From NCBI RefSeq assembly GCF_040930455.2, contig NZ_CP170494.1: a DNA stretch of 64,000 nt. One strand, written 5' to 3'. Under the pieces are notes generated by a model. The model was not told the DNA's origin. It ran no database searches and saw only the letters and a list, made by a program, of their open reading frames with translations. Of the stretch, positions 6,946 through 15,462 are shown in pieces (the first letter of the stretch is position 1; each line of letters starts with the position of its first letter). The DNA comes from Neopusillimonas maritima. Its GTDB lineage: Bacteria; Pseudomonadota; Gammaproteobacteria; Burkholderiales; Burkholderiaceae_B. A program made the translations under genes and the position numbers.

Positions 6946-8166
6946 ATGGGAAATCGATTCAGCCGGCGTGACTTTGTGAAAGTGGCAGGGGTGTCTGCCG
7001 CTGCAATGGCCACGCCAACCATTTCGTTTGCGCAGGCAGATCGTGACACTTTGCGATTTGGTTGGGCAATTTCAAAAACCGGCCCGTTTACTGCTGGGGC
7101 CAGTTCCACTCAAATCCCCAATTATCGTTTGTGGGTAGATGACGTAAACAAGGCCGGCGGCCTGATGGTAGACGGTAAAAAGAAGCTGATCGAGGTTTTC
7201 GAATACGATGACCGCAGTCAGCCCGAAGAAGCGGTTCGCGCTATCGATCGTTTGGTTAACCAGGATAAAGTCGACTTTTTGCTGCCTCCTTGGGGAACCG
7301 GCATGAACATGGCTGTTGCACCTGTGTTTTTCCGTAATAAGTTTCCCATGATTGCGCCCACCTTCATTACTGAGCGCATGCCCGAACTCGTTAAGCGCTG
7401 GGATAATGTTTTTGCTTTGTTGCAGCCCAATGCCCCCTATGGGACGGCAATTGTCGACGTGCTTCAGGAAATGCGCAAGGCAGGCAAAATCAATAATCGC
7501 GTAGCGATTGTGAACGTAACCGACCAAGGTGGAATTGAACTGGTTAAGGCGGCACGTGACGCTTTCGCGAATACCGATTTTGAAATCGTACACGAAGCCG
7601 GTTATCCCATTGGCACTCAGGATCTCACGCCAATTATCACTGCCGCCCAGCAAAGCAATCCCGACGTATTCCTTGCATTCAGCTATCCGCCCGACTCAAT
7701 GGGGCTCACTGAAGCAGCTAGGGTGCGTGGCTTTAATCCGAAGGTGTTCTACATCGGTGTGGGTTCGGCGCTGCCCATTTATCGCAAGCGCTTCGCTGCT
7801 GCAACGGAAGGTATCATGGGCCCAGGCGGCTGGAACCCTGAAACTCCGGAGTTGCAAGCCTATCTTGAGCGCTTTCAGGCCCTGAATGGAGGGCTGCCCG
7901 ACCAATGGGTCAGCTATCTGTGTTATTCGGGTCTGCAGGCTTTGGGCCAGGCTATCGAGACCGTGGGAACGGTTGATCGCCCTGCAATTATCAAAGTGCT
8001 TCAGCAGGAAACCTTCGACACGATTTCAGGTCCCTTGCGCTTTGAAAACAATATTGCACGCGATGCATGGCTGGTTGGTCAGTGGCAAGGCGATACGTTC
8101 TGGGGCGTTGCGCCCAAAGACCGGGAAGGTGCCAAGCCTATTATCGACAAGCCGAACTGGAGCTAA
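6946..8166 (+). CDS. ABC transporter substrate-binding protein, LivJ/aromatic-acid type, Tat-exported
   Basis: This periplasmic binding protein (406 residues) belongs to the branched-chain amino acid class (type 1 periplasmic fold), which in Burkholderiales often binds aromatic acids. The N-terminus carries a twin-arginine signal (RFSRRDFVKVAG) followed by a hydrophobic run ending near SFAQA, so it is likely exported folded. The ATG at 6946 was chosen because AAGGAGA precedes it; upstream in-frame codons would bury the signal. It directly precedes both permeases and both ATPases of the importer. The ligand is unknown, but the surrounding oxygenases suggest an aromatic or amino-aromatic acid. 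Confidence 0.9.
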   Translation: MGNRFSRRDFVKVAGVSAAAMATPTISFAQADRDTLRFGWAISKTGPFTAGASSTQIPNYRLWVDDVNKAGGLMVDGKKKLIEVFEYDDRSQPEEAVRAIDRLVNQDKVDFLLPPWGTGMNMAVAPVFFRNKFPMIAPTFITERMPELVKRWDNVFALLQPNAPYGTAIVDVLQEMRKAGKINNRVAIVNVTDQGGIELVKAARDAFANTDFEIVHEAGYPIGTQDLTPIITAAQQSNPDVFLAFSYPPDSMGLTEAARVRGFNPKVFYIGVGSALPIYRKRFAAATEGIMGPGGWNPETPELQAYLERFQALNGGLPDQWVSYLCYSGLQALGQAIETVGTVDRPAIIKVLQQETFDTISGPLRFENNIARDAWLVGQWQGDTFWGVAPKDREGAKPIIDKPNWS

Positions 8167-8178
8167 TCCGGAGTTAGT

Positions 8179-9054
8179 ATGCCCTTAATTGATGCTTTAT
8201 TATTTGGGCTAACCTTGGGAGGAGCCTACGCCTTGCTGGCGCTAGGCTTCAACCTGCAATACGGCGTGGCGCGAATTCTGAATCTTGCCTATGGTGAGAT
8301 GCTGATTCTTGCTGCGCTGGTTGCGATGGTTATGTTTACCCAGTTGGGAATCTCACCGCTTATTTCCACTATTTTATTGGGAACGCTGGCCGCGATACTT
8401 GGCGCGTTTCTCTACCGTTATGCGCTGGTGCCGCTGGTAAAGCGAAGCCGCAGCCAGGAAGAGCTTGAAGGCGACAGTATTCTTGCAACTTTTGGTTTGC
8501 TGTTCTTCCTTCAGGGAGTCATGCTCGCGCTGTTTGGCGGCAACTATCTAAGCTACTCATTCTTGTCGGTAGCCGTCGATGTGCTGGGTACAACAGTTTC
8601 GGCGAACCGCCTTATTGCGCTTTTAGCCGCCATTCTGTTTGCCTTGGGGCTTTATTGGACTCTGTTGCGAACGCGTGTAGGTACTGCTTTGCGCGCTGTT
8701 GCGGTGAACCCCGGCGCTGCGCCGTTGGTAGGTGTGAATGTCATCCGGATCGCCATGTTGGGCTTTGCCCTGGGTACCGGGATGGTGGCGGCAGCGGGTG
8801 TTTTGCTAAGCATGTTTTCGACGTTCAGTGCGACGATGGGTGTGGTGTACACCATGAAAGCGCTGATTGTCGTCATTATGGGTGGTGTGGGTAATTTTGT
8901 GGGCTGTGTTATTGCCGCATTAATGCTGGGACTCATTGAAAGCTTTGTGTCGGCTTATGTTGATTCAGGCTTAACCCTGGCTGCCAACTACGCTATTTTC
9001 CTGCTGGTACTGATTTTCCGTCCTGCCGGTTTGTTCGGGAGGGCGGTATCGTGA
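8179..9054 (+). CDS. ABC transporter permease, LivH type
   Basis: This integral inner-membrane protein of 291 residues has about eight hydrophobic segments. It carries the family hallmarks ALLALGFNLQYGVARILNLAYGEM near the N-terminus and ALRAVAVNPGAAPLVGVNV in the cytoplasmic loop that contacts the ATPases. It pairs with the LivM-type permease that starts four bases before its end. Both are predicted to import the ligand of the Tat-exported binding protein encoded just upstream. Confidence 0.92.
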   Translation: MPLIDALLFGLTLGGAYALLALGFNLQYGVARILNLAYGEMLILAALVAMVMFTQLGISPLISTILLGTLAAILGAFLYRYALVPLVKRSRSQEELEGDSILATFGLLFFLQGVMLALFGGNYLSYSFLSVAVDVLGTTVSANRLIALLAAILFALGLYWTLLRTRVGTALRAVAVNPGAAPLVGVNVIRIAMLGFALGTGMVAAAGVLLSMFSTFSATMGVVYTMKALIVVIMGGVGNFVGCVIAALMLGLIESFVSAYVDSGLTLAANYAIFLLVLIFRPAGLFGRAVS

Positions 9055-9968
9055 AACAGTTGAATCCATTATCCATAGTCTTGTTTGTCGTTGTCTTTGG
9101 TGCGCTGGCCGTCGTTCCCCAATTTACCAACGACTACATTGTTTCCCTGCTGATTGGCTTGCTAATGTATGCCAACCTGGCCACTGCCTGGGGGGTGTTT
9201 TGTGGCACAACCCGGCGTGTATCACTCGCGACGGCAGCTTTTGTCGGGGTGGGGTGCTATACCGTCGCCTTGTTTTCAGAAACACTGCCCTGGCCGCTGG
9301 TGCTTTTGTTGTCGGCTGTGTTCGGCGGGATCCTGGCTTTGTTGATTGGTTTATGTACCTTGCGTTTGTCGGGTATGTATTTCGTCATTTTTACTTTCGG
9401 TGTGGCGGAAATGATTCGCCAACTGGTGAATTGGTATGAATCCAACATTAGCGGGTCTGTGGGGCGTTATATCTTTCTCGACGTGACGTCGGCTGAAATC
9501 TATTGGCAGCTTCTGATTCTGTTTGCCCTGGTGTTGATTCTCGGTGCCTGGCTTTCGCGTTCGCGGCTCGGTTTCGCCCTGCGCTTAATCGGCGAAGACC
9601 AGGTTGCCGCCGGCAATTGTGGCATTAATACGGTCAAGGTTCGGTTGCTGGTATTTGTGGGCACCTCAATGATTATGTCGGTGGTGGGTGCGATTATTGC
9701 GCCGCGTTGGGCCTATATTGAACCCTCGATCGCCTTTAATGCGCTGGTGTCATTCCAGGTATTGGTCATGGCCTTGTTGGGTGGGATTGCGCTGTATTTC
9801 GGACCGGTAATCGGCGTCGTTCCGCTCATTCTGGCTTTTGAAGTATTGACCAAATATTTTCCGGATCATTTCAGCATGGTGCTGGGGGCGATCTTTCTAC
9901 TTATTGTGTACTGGTTGCCAGGCGGCATTCTGGGCTTGTTGCGGCGATGGGGGGCGATTCGTGGCTGA
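9051..9968 (+). CDS. ABC transporter permease, LivM type
   Basis: This is the second permease of the importer, 305 residues and strongly hydrophobic. The motif RLIGEDQVAAGNCGINTVKVRLLVF is the usual ATPase-contact loop of LivM proteins (consensus E-x2-AA-x3-GI). The GTG start overlaps the stop of the LivH-type gene by four bases, so translation is probably coupled. The end overlaps the ATPase gene by eight bases, which makes a tightly packed transport operon. Confidence 0.92.
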   Translation: MKQLNPLSIVLFVVVFGALAVVPQFTNDYIVSLLIGLLMYANLATAWGVFCGTTRRVSLATAAFVGVGCYTVALFSETLPWPLVLLLSAVFGGILALLIGLCTLRLSGMYFVIFTFGVAEMIRQLVNWYESNISGSVGRYIFLDVTSAEIYWQLLILFALVLILGAWLSRSRLGFALRLIGEDQVAAGNCGINTVKVRLLVFVGTSMIMSVVGAIIAPRWAYIEPSIAFNALVSFQVLVMALLGGIALYFGPVIGVVPLILAFEVLTKYFPDHFSMVLGAIFLLIVYWLPGGILGLLRRWGAIRG

Positions 9969-10695
9969 TGCATTACTCCAGGTAAAAGGCCTTGAGCGTC
10001 GGTTCGGCGGATTAAGAGCCGTTGACGGCTTGTCGCTCGAGGTTCAGGCCGGTGAAATCTTAGGGTTGCTGGGGCCAAACGGTTCCGGCAAAACAACCGC
10101 AATCAATTTGATCAGTGGCGTACTTGAACCTAACGCAGGCTCCATTAAAGTGAATGGGCACGAAGTGGCGGGCATGCCGTCGTATCGCATTTCGTCATAC
10201 GGGATCAGTCGTACCTATCAACTGGTGCGGTTGTTTAGCGGCATGACCGTGCGACAAAACGTGGTGGCGGGCATGGCGTTTGTTCACGATCATGAATTTG
10301 GTTCGCGGGCCGACGAAAAGGCCGACGCCTTATTGGCCAAAGTAGGGCTTGCAGGCCAGGGCGATACCCTGGCTGGTGACCTTACCTATATGAATCAGAA
10401 GAAGGTCGAGCTCGCCCGGGCCTTGGCCAGCCGGCCCAAGTTGCTGTTGCTCGATGAGTGGCTGGCAGGATTAAACCCAACTGAGCTTATTGATGCCATG
10501 AAACTGGTTGCTTCAATCAGGGAAGAGAATATTTCTATTGTCATGGTAGAGCACGTAATTGAAGCGGTTCGTTCTTTATGTGACCGCTGTGTCGTAATGA
10601 GCGCAGGCATGCCGATTGCTTCGGGTACACCGGCCGAAGTGCTGGCCGATCCGGAAGTGATCCGAGCCTATCTTGGAGAAGACGAGGATGCTTGA
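9961..10695 (+). CDS. ABC transporter ATP-binding protein, LivG type, with altered signature
   Basis: This is one of two cytoplasmic ATPases of the importer (244 residues from the GTG at 9961, which overlaps the permease stop). Walker A is intact (GPNGSGKTTAINL). The ABC signature is unusual: LTYMNQKKVELARAL replaces the LSYGxQRRLEIARAL form, so the conserved glycine of the signature is lost. After Walker B the usual DEPMAGL is DEWLAGL. The switch histidine is present in MVEHVIEAV. Similar deviations occur in some aromatic-acid importer ATPases, as far as I recall, so it may be a subfamily trait and not decay. It likely pairs with the normal LivF-type ATPase that follows. Confidence 0.9.
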   Translation: MADALLQVKGLERRFGGLRAVDGLSLEVQAGEILGLLGPNGSGKTTAINLISGVLEPNAGSIKVNGHEVAGMPSYRISSYGISRTYQLVRLFSGMTVRQNVVAGMAFVHDHEFGSRADEKADALLAKVGLAGQGDTLAGDLTYMNQKKVELARALASRPKLLLLDEWLAGLNPTELIDAMKLVASIREENISIVMVEHVIEAVRSLCDRCVVMSAGMPIASGTPAEVLADPEVIRAYLGEDEDA

Positions 10696-11395
10696 AGTTA
10701 AGGCATTAAGTGCCTGGTATGGCATGCATAAAGCGTTGGATGATGTTTCCCTGAATGTACAGCGCGGTGAGGTTGTGACCGTGTTGGGTGCAAATGGCGC
10801 GGGGAAATCTACATTGCTGAAGGCGCTGGCTGGGCTGATCCCTGTATCGGCAGAAGCGCAAATCAATCTGAACGGACGATCTGTGTGTTCGCTGCGCGAC
10901 TTCGAGCGCGTTGAGGCGGGCGTCGCGCTCGTGCCTGAGGGGCGGGGGATTTTTGGTGAGTTAACGGTACGTGAAAACCTGTTTATGGGGGCTTACCCAA
11001 AGCGGGCACGCGTTGGTGAAACCGAAAACCTGGAACGCATTTTGTCGTTGTTTCCTCGTTTGAGCGAGCGCCTCTCGCAAACGGCAAGAACAATGAGTGG
11101 CGGTGAGCAGCAAATGGTAGCGATTGGCCGTGCGCTGATGTCGAGCCCCGAGGTTCTATTGTTGGATGAGCCTTCGTTGGGCTTGTCTCCGCTTATGGTT
11201 TCCGAGCTGTTCAAAACACTGGCGCGTGTTTGTGAAACAGGGGTCACCATTCTGATGGTCGAGCAGAATGCAAAGCGAAGCTTGAAATTGTCTGATCGAG
11301 GATACTTGATTGAACAGGGGCGGATTGTCGGGACAGGAGCGGCGCAGGATCTTTTGAATGACGAGTCGGTGAAGAAGGCTTATTTGGGGGGGTAG
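10688..11395 (+). CDS. ABC transporter ATP-binding protein, LivF type
   Basis: This is the second ATPase of the importer (235 residues). Walker A (GANGAGKST), signature (MSGGEQQMVAIGRAL), Walker B (EVLLLDEPSLGLSP) and the MVEQNAKRSL switch region are all standard, in contrast to its partner. The ATG at 10688 overlaps the upstream ATPase stop by eight bases, and GGAGAAG lies a few bases before it. It is the last gene of the dehydrogenase-importer operon. A long inverted repeat follows before the convergent cupin gene. Confidence 0.93.
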   Translation: MLEVKALSAWYGMHKALDDVSLNVQRGEVVTVLGANGAGKSTLLKALAGLIPVSAEAQINLNGRSVCSLRDFERVEAGVALVPEGRGIFGELTVRENLFMGAYPKRARVGETENLERILSLFPRLSERLSQTARTMSGGEQQMVAIGRALMSSPEVLLLDEPSLGLSPLMVSELFKTLARVCETGVTILMVEQNAKRSLKLSDRGYLIEQGRIVGTGAAQDLLNDESVKKAYLGG

Positions 11396-11426
11396 CACGC
11401 CGGTTGGCTTATCGCCTGGAAGCACA

Positions 11427-11476
11427 AGGCCCCTGCAGTGACTTGCCGTCCAGCGGCAAACAACCGACAGGGGCCT
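11427..11476. terminator. Nested stem-loop between convergent genes
   Basis: AGGCCCCTG (11427-11435) pairs with CAGGGGCCT (11468-11476), and inside it TTGCCG pairs with CGGCAA (11443-11459). It lies between the importer operon and the convergent cupin gene, where a bidirectional terminator is expected. A clear T-run is missing on both sides. Confidence 0.5.
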
Positions 11477-11496
11477 GCGATTCTTGCTGTTCGAAC

Positions 11497-12057
11497 TTAT
11501 TTCCGGCGTTCGGCGCCGATCAGTACAAACAGCATGGTGGCGGCGTTAGTGCCTTTATTGCGCCAGCCGTGACGTGCGCCATTTTGAATGACGACATCGT
11601 GTTTTTGCAGATGCAGCTCCTCACCCGTACCCAGGTCAAGCCATACTTCACCGTCCAGAACGACGGCGTAGTCGACGGTATCGGTCGTGTGCATGGCGGG
11701 ATCGTCCATTTCGAATGTTTGAGCCAGCCCGGGTGTTTTTTGAGCGACTTCGGCACCGAATGCCGCACCGTCGAACGAAGGATCGCCCATTAAAGCGTCG
11801 GGTGGAAAGGTGACGATCATTAAGCGGGTGCCGCCGACCGGGGGCAGGAAGTTCGTGGTGGGTTGTACCGGATCGGCCGCCAGTTCGGCGTTGCCCACTT
11901 TCGGCTGCGAGGGCGTTGCCCATAAAAGCGTGTTCGCAAAGGCCGGATGGTTGTCGAAAGTACGAACTGTTTTCGTGTCGCTAACTACGCTTGGTTTGCC
12001 GTTTTTATTGGCAATGACCACGCGACGGATCGGTTGGGGTGAGGTGGCTTGAGTCAT
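11497..12057 (-). CDS. Cupin-domain protein
   Basis: This 186-residue protein has a single C-terminal cupin barrel (about residues 110-180), seen in HTTDTVDYAVVLDGEVWLDLGTGEELHLQKHDVVIQNGARHGWRN. Potential metal ligands are the histidine of the first block, nearby acidic residues and the histidine of the second block; the full HxH...E pattern is not present. The ATG at 12057 is preceded by AAGGAGA, which settles the start. It is divergent from the 12280 operon and shares its promoter region. Cupins in such places can be ring-cleaving dioxygenases, isomerases or sensors, and the sequence does not decide which. Confidence 0.8.
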   Translation of the reverse strand: MTQATSPQPIRRVVIANKNGKPSVVSDTKTVRTFDNHPAFANTLLWATPSQPKVGNAELAADPVQPTTNFLPPVGGTRLMIVTFPPDALMGDPSFDGAAFGAEVAQKTPGLAQTFEMDDPAMHTTDTVDYAVVLDGEVWLDLGTGEELHLQKHDVVIQNGARHGWRNKGTNAATMLFVLIGAERRK

Positions 12058-12090
12058 ATGTGTCTCCTTCTGAATTTTGTGCGTAATTTT

Positions 12091-12109
12091 AATAATTATG
12101 TATATTATT
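12091..12109. promoter_or_regulatory. TATGTATA-centred palindrome near the cupin promoter
   Basis: AATAAT and ATTATT flank the centre TATGTAT. The centre is close to the TTATGCATAA boxes at 12185-12218 and 4710-5606. It sits upstream of the cupin gene on the minus strand and may be its copy of the shared operator. Confidence 0.35.
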
Positions 12110-12184
12110 CTACGGAAGAGCAATAGGAATAACCCCAGATAATGCTTTCTCCGCGATGATCAGAAACTGTCTTTATGGTTAATA

Positions 12185-12218
12185 CTTATGCATAAAATAT
12201 TCATTTATGCATTAAAAT
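12185..12218. promoter_or_regulatory. Two TTATGCATAA-type boxes, copies 3 and 4
   Basis: CTTATGCATAAAAT (12185-12198) and TTTATGCATTAAAAT (12204-12218) stand in tandem about 19 bases apart, close to two helical turns, upstream of the 12280 operon. The first has a perfect 10-bp palindrome. They match the boxes at 4710 and 5593, which points to one shared regulator, probably the GntR/FCD protein. Confidence 0.5.
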
Positions 12219-12279
12219 AAGTCATGCCGGTGGTGTTCAATCGGCGTTTTCCGCTCCATCTAATTCGGAACCTATAGCC

Positions 12280-12858
12280 ATGTCTCTTATCGATATCCGC
12301 AAGCAAAGCTTGAATATTGAAACCATCTATCACGAGGGCGGTCCACGGTCGGCGCATCCAATCCGGGTGGCAACGGCTTGTGCCGTTATTCGTAACCCTT
12401 ATGCAGGTACCTATCAGGAAGATTTGATGCCTTTTATGGCGGCCTTGCGCGAGTTAGGTAAAACGCTGTCTGCCGAGCTGGTAAACACGCTCGGAGCCGA
12501 CAACATCGAAGTGTATGGCAAAGGCGCGATTGTGGGCGTGAATGGTGAGCTTGAGCACGGCGCAGTATGGCATGAGGCCGGCGGTTGGGCTTTGCGTGCG
12601 GCGTTGGGTGAACCTAAGGCGATGGTGCCTTCAGCCAAGGCCGTGGCGGCTGCCGGCTATCGTTTGATCGTACCGTTGCACTATATTCACGCCTCGTATG
12701 TGCGCAGTCACTACACCATTGGTGAGGCGGGCATTCAAGATGCGCCGCGCCCTAACGAAATTCTGTTTGCGCTGCTTGCGGGTACGGGCGGTCGCATTCA
12801 CGCGCGTCTGGGTGGCCTGACCAAAGAGGCCGTGAGCGTTCATGACGGGCAAAGGTAG
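12280..12858 (+). CDS. AA_synth (DUF1185) family protein
   Basis: This 192-residue protein fits the 'amino acid synthesis' family (PF06684, formerly DUF1185) in length and in blocks such as RNPYAG, YGKGAIVGVNGELEHGA and IVPLHYIHASYVRSHY. The molecular role of the family is not established. Members are frequently seen beside catabolic oxygenases and importers. No clear ribosome site precedes the ATG, but it is the first start in frame with the conserved N-terminus. It is the first gene of a two-gene operon with the flavin monooxygenase, behind two TTATGCATAA-type boxes. Confidence 0.82.
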   Translation: MSLIDIRKQSLNIETIYHEGGPRSAHPIRVATACAVIRNPYAGTYQEDLMPFMAALRELGKTLSAELVNTLGADNIEVYGKGAIVGVNGELEHGAVWHEAGGWALRAALGEPKAMVPSAKAVAAAGYRLIVPLHYIHASYVRSHYTIGEAGIQDAPRPNEILFALLAGTGGRIHARLGGLTKEAVSVHDGQR

Positions 12859-12914
12859 TTTTTGTTCACACAGGTTCAATTGGTCACGACCCCTGGAGCT
12901 GAAAGGTAAGTAAG

Positions 12915-14519
12915 ATGAAGCACTACGATGTCATTATTGCGGGCTATGGGCCAACCGGTGCCACGCTGGCGAATTTGCTGGTTGCCCGGGGGCTTCAAGT
13001 TGCTGTCTTCGATAAGTTGCCCGACTTATATCCTTTGCCTCGGGCGATTGGAATAGACCACGAGGGTTTGCGCATCATGCAGGAAGTTGGGGTTGCCGAC
13101 GAGCTGCAGGATGTTATAGCGCCTTATCGTCCCAGCGAGTATCGTGGCGTTGATGGCCAACCCATCCTGCGTCTTGATGCCGCGCCTGCCCCGCACCGCC
13201 TGGGCTGGGCGCCTAATTATGTTTTTAATCAGCCCGCGCTGGAACGTGCTCTGCGTAATCGCTTGTCCAAGCAAGACGCCGCGCATATTTTCCTTGAGGC
13301 TGAGGTGACCGATAACGGTCAGGATGCCGATTCGGTCTGGGTAGACGTCAAGCTGAAAGATGAAACTGAAGTGACTCGGTTCAGTTGCGCCTATCTGATT
13401 GCTTGCGATGGTGGCGCCAGCCCCATCCGCAAGCGTCTGGGTATCGAGCTGGAAGATCTGGGTTTTGATGAGGCATGGCTGGTTATTGACGCAATCGTTA
13501 ACGACGAGAAGTTGGCGCAGTTGCCCGATACCCAGGTTCAGTATTGTGAGCCCGACCGTCCCTGCACCTTTGTGGTGGGGCCGGGGAACCATCGGCGTTG
13601 GGAAGTGATGTTGCTGGCCGGCGAGCAGAATTCGGGGGATTATCCCGAAGAGGTGTTGTGGCCCATGTTATCCCGCTGGTTGAAGCCGGGTGAGGGTCGC
13701 TTGTGGCGCCATGCCGCGTATCGTTTTCATGGGCTCGTTGCCCGCCAATGGCGCAAAGGGCGTATTTTGCTTGCCGGTGACGCGGCGCATATGACCCCTC
13801 CGTTTATGGCCCAAGGAATGGTTCAGGGCATGCGCGATGCGCTTAATCTTGCCTGGAAGCTGGAGTTGGTATTAAAAAAAGTCGGAAGTGATGCCCTTCT
13901 TGACTCTTACGAACAGGAGCGTCATCCGCATGTGGTTGCCACAACGCGCGCGGCAATGGAGCTGGGTCGAATTATTTGTGAAAGAGACGCCGACAAAGCC
14001 CGCCGTCGCGACGCAGACCTGCGCGCGAAGCAGGGTGGCGTCGTTAAAACAACGATTCGTCAGAACATGATTCCAGGTTTGACGTCCGGCTTGATCGACA
14101 CAACTGCGCCAGGCGCAGGAACGTTGTTTCCCCAGCCGCATGTCACTGTTCATGAGCCGGGTGAGCCGCGTTCAGGTTGGCTGGATCAGTTTGTTCAGGG
14201 CAGTGCTTGTTTGTTATCGGTCGGCGTGGTTTCCGAAGCAGAGTCGGATCGGTTGCACGACCTTGCGCAACGAATCAATGCAACGCTGGTATGCATCGAC
14301 GCCGAAGACAATAGGGCGTCGGCGCGTTCAGGCATTTGTGTAACGGAAGAGGGGGCGGTAATGGCGCCCTGGCTTGAGTCTTTGAATTGCCGCTACGTCA
14401 TTTCACGGCCCGATCATTATGTGTATGGGGCCGCGCCCGACTTGGCGGCACTGGAAAATCTTGTTAATCGTTATGTGCGCGGTTTGGACGGTGAAGGCGT
14501 GAAGCGACAGGCGAATTAG
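12915..14519 (+). CDS. FAD-dependent aromatic hydroxylase, MhpA-like
   Basis: This class A flavoprotein monooxygenase has 534 residues, close to 3-(3-hydroxyphenyl)propionate hydroxylase (MhpA). The FAD/NADH fold begins with GYGPTGATLANLL (residues 11-23). The DG motif is in CDGGASPIRKRLGIE, and the flavin-ribityl GD motif is in GRILLAGDAAHMTPPFMAQGM. The C-terminal third is the thioredoxin-like domain of this group. AAAGG precedes the ATG. It probably hydroxylates a phenolic ring ortho to an existing OH, making a substrate for ring cleavage, but the ring-cleaving partner is not obvious in this region. Substrates other than phenylpropionates are quite possible. Confidence 0.87.
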   Translation: MKHYDVIIAGYGPTGATLANLLVARGLQVAVFDKLPDLYPLPRAIGIDHEGLRIMQEVGVADELQDVIAPYRPSEYRGVDGQPILRLDAAPAPHRLGWAPNYVFNQPALERALRNRLSKQDAAHIFLEAEVTDNGQDADSVWVDVKLKDETEVTRFSCAYLIACDGGASPIRKRLGIELEDLGFDEAWLVIDAIVNDEKLAQLPDTQVQYCEPDRPCTFVVGPGNHRRWEVMLLAGEQNSGDYPEEVLWPMLSRWLKPGEGRLWRHAAYRFHGLVARQWRKGRILLAGDAAHMTPPFMAQGMVQGMRDALNLAWKLELVLKKVGSDALLDSYEQERHPHVVATTRAAMELGRIICERDADKARRRDADLRAKQGGVVKTTIRQNMIPGLTSGLIDTTAPGAGTLFPQPHVTVHEPGEPRSGWLDQFVQGSACLLSVGVVSEAESDRLHDLAQRINATLVCIDAEDNRASARSGICVTEEGAVMAPWLESLNCRYVISRPDHYVYGAAPDLAALENLVNRYVRGLDGEGVKRQAN

Positions 14520-15058
14520 CCTTCTTTGCCTGGGTTGCGCCACATCTCTTCTTTTTCGTTAAGTGTGCGGGCCAACACGAAGCATAAATCGGAAAGCCGG
14601 TTCAAGTATTGCTTTACGGGTTCCGAAACTGCTTCATGTTCGCTTAGGGCGATAACATTACGCTCGGCGCGACGACACACGGTGCGAGCGAGATGAGCCA
14701 AGGCCGTGGCACGGGTTCCTCCGGGCAACACAAACTCTTTCAATGGTGCCAGCATGGCATTGAATTTCTTCAACGCTTGATCCAATCGGGCAATTTGCTC
14801 TGTTTGTATGGCAGCGTAGCCGGGAAGACAAAGCTCAGCGCCAACACTAAACAAATCGTTCTGAATTTGGCCAAGCAGCGTGTCGATTTCTTCAGGCAGC
14901 GGCTCGGTCCGCCATAAACCAATCATGCTGTTCAGCTCGTCGACATCGCCCATGGCCTGAACGCGTGGCGCATGTTTGTTGATACGGGTGCCGTCACCCA
15001 ATGCGGTGGTGCCATCGTCGCCAGTGCGTGTCGCGATAACTGACAGTCTGTTTGCCAT
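14516..15058 (-). CDS. Cob(I)alamin adenosyltransferase, PduO type
   Basis: This enzyme transfers the adenosyl group of ATP to cob(I)alamin and so makes coenzyme B12. The N-terminal block TRTGDDGTTALGDGTRINKHAPRVQAMGDVDELNS is the PduO-type ATP-binding region, and VCRRAERNVIAL later in the helical bundle holds the conserved arginine/glutamate pair. Its 180 residues are a normal single-domain length. Its stop overlaps the convergent monooxygenase stop by four bases, with no terminator between them. It is most likely a housekeeping gene and not part of the catabolic region. Confidence 0.93.
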   Translation of the reverse strand: MANRLSVIATRTGDDGTTALGDGTRINKHAPRVQAMGDVDELNSMIGLWRTEPLPEEIDTLLGQIQNDLFSVGAELCLPGYAAIQTEQIARLDQALKKFNAMLAPLKEFVLPGGTRATALAHLARTVCRRAERNVIALSEHEAVSEPVKQYLNRLSDLCFVLARTLNEKEEMWRNPGKEG

Positions 15059-15130
15059 GGTGAATGCTCAGTGTTGGTATGATGTAATTGAGTGAATTGT
15101 AATTTCTCTAATAAAAGCAGGGGTAGCACA

Positions 15131-15439
15131 ATGGTTTGGTCGCGCAGAAAAGCGATTTCCGGTTTGGTGGCAATGGCAGGCATGTTAACGGCATTTTCAT
15201 TTGCGCCGGTTCAGGCTCAGCAGGCAACCGCCTCCGGGAAAGTGCGTCGGGTGAATCCGTCGGACGGTAAAATTACCATCATGCATGGTGAAATCGTCGA
15301 GCTTAAGCTTCCCGCCATGACGCTGGTTTATCGCGTGGAACCGCAACTCATCCAGGAAATTCAGCCCGGCGATCAAGTCACGTTTACGGTGGTCCGCCAG
15401 AACGGCGATTACGTCATTATTGAAATTCGCAAGGGCTGA
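15131..15439 (+). CDS. CusF-like periplasmic copper-binding protein
   Basis: This small secreted protein has 102 residues. An N-terminal signal (WSRRKAISGLVAMAGMLTAFSFAPVQAQ) precedes a beta-barrel with the pattern of the copper-binding CusF/CusB-tail family: GKVRRVNPSDGKITIMHGEI, then LKLPAMTLVYRV. In CusF the metal ligands are one His, two Met and a Trp; here M and H are present in HGEI and PAMTL but the Trp is not. The ATG at 15131 was chosen because GGGGTA lies before it. No copper efflux genes are adjacent. Its role may be copper buffering, with moderate certainty. Confidence 0.75.
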   Translation: MVWSRRKAISGLVAMAGMLTAFSFAPVQAQQATASGKVRRVNPSDGKITIMHGEIVELKLPAMTLVYRVEPQLIQEIQPGDQVTFTVVRQNGDYVIIEIRKG

Positions 15440-15440
15440 T

Positions 15441-15462
15441 TACTGTATTGCTTTTTACAGTA
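15441..15462. terminator. Short inverted repeat between cusF-like gene and hslU
   Basis: TACTGTA and TACAGTA form a 7-bp stem with an 8-base loop containing several T. It sits across the end of hslU, between convergent genes. It could act as a weak terminator. Confidence 0.3.
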
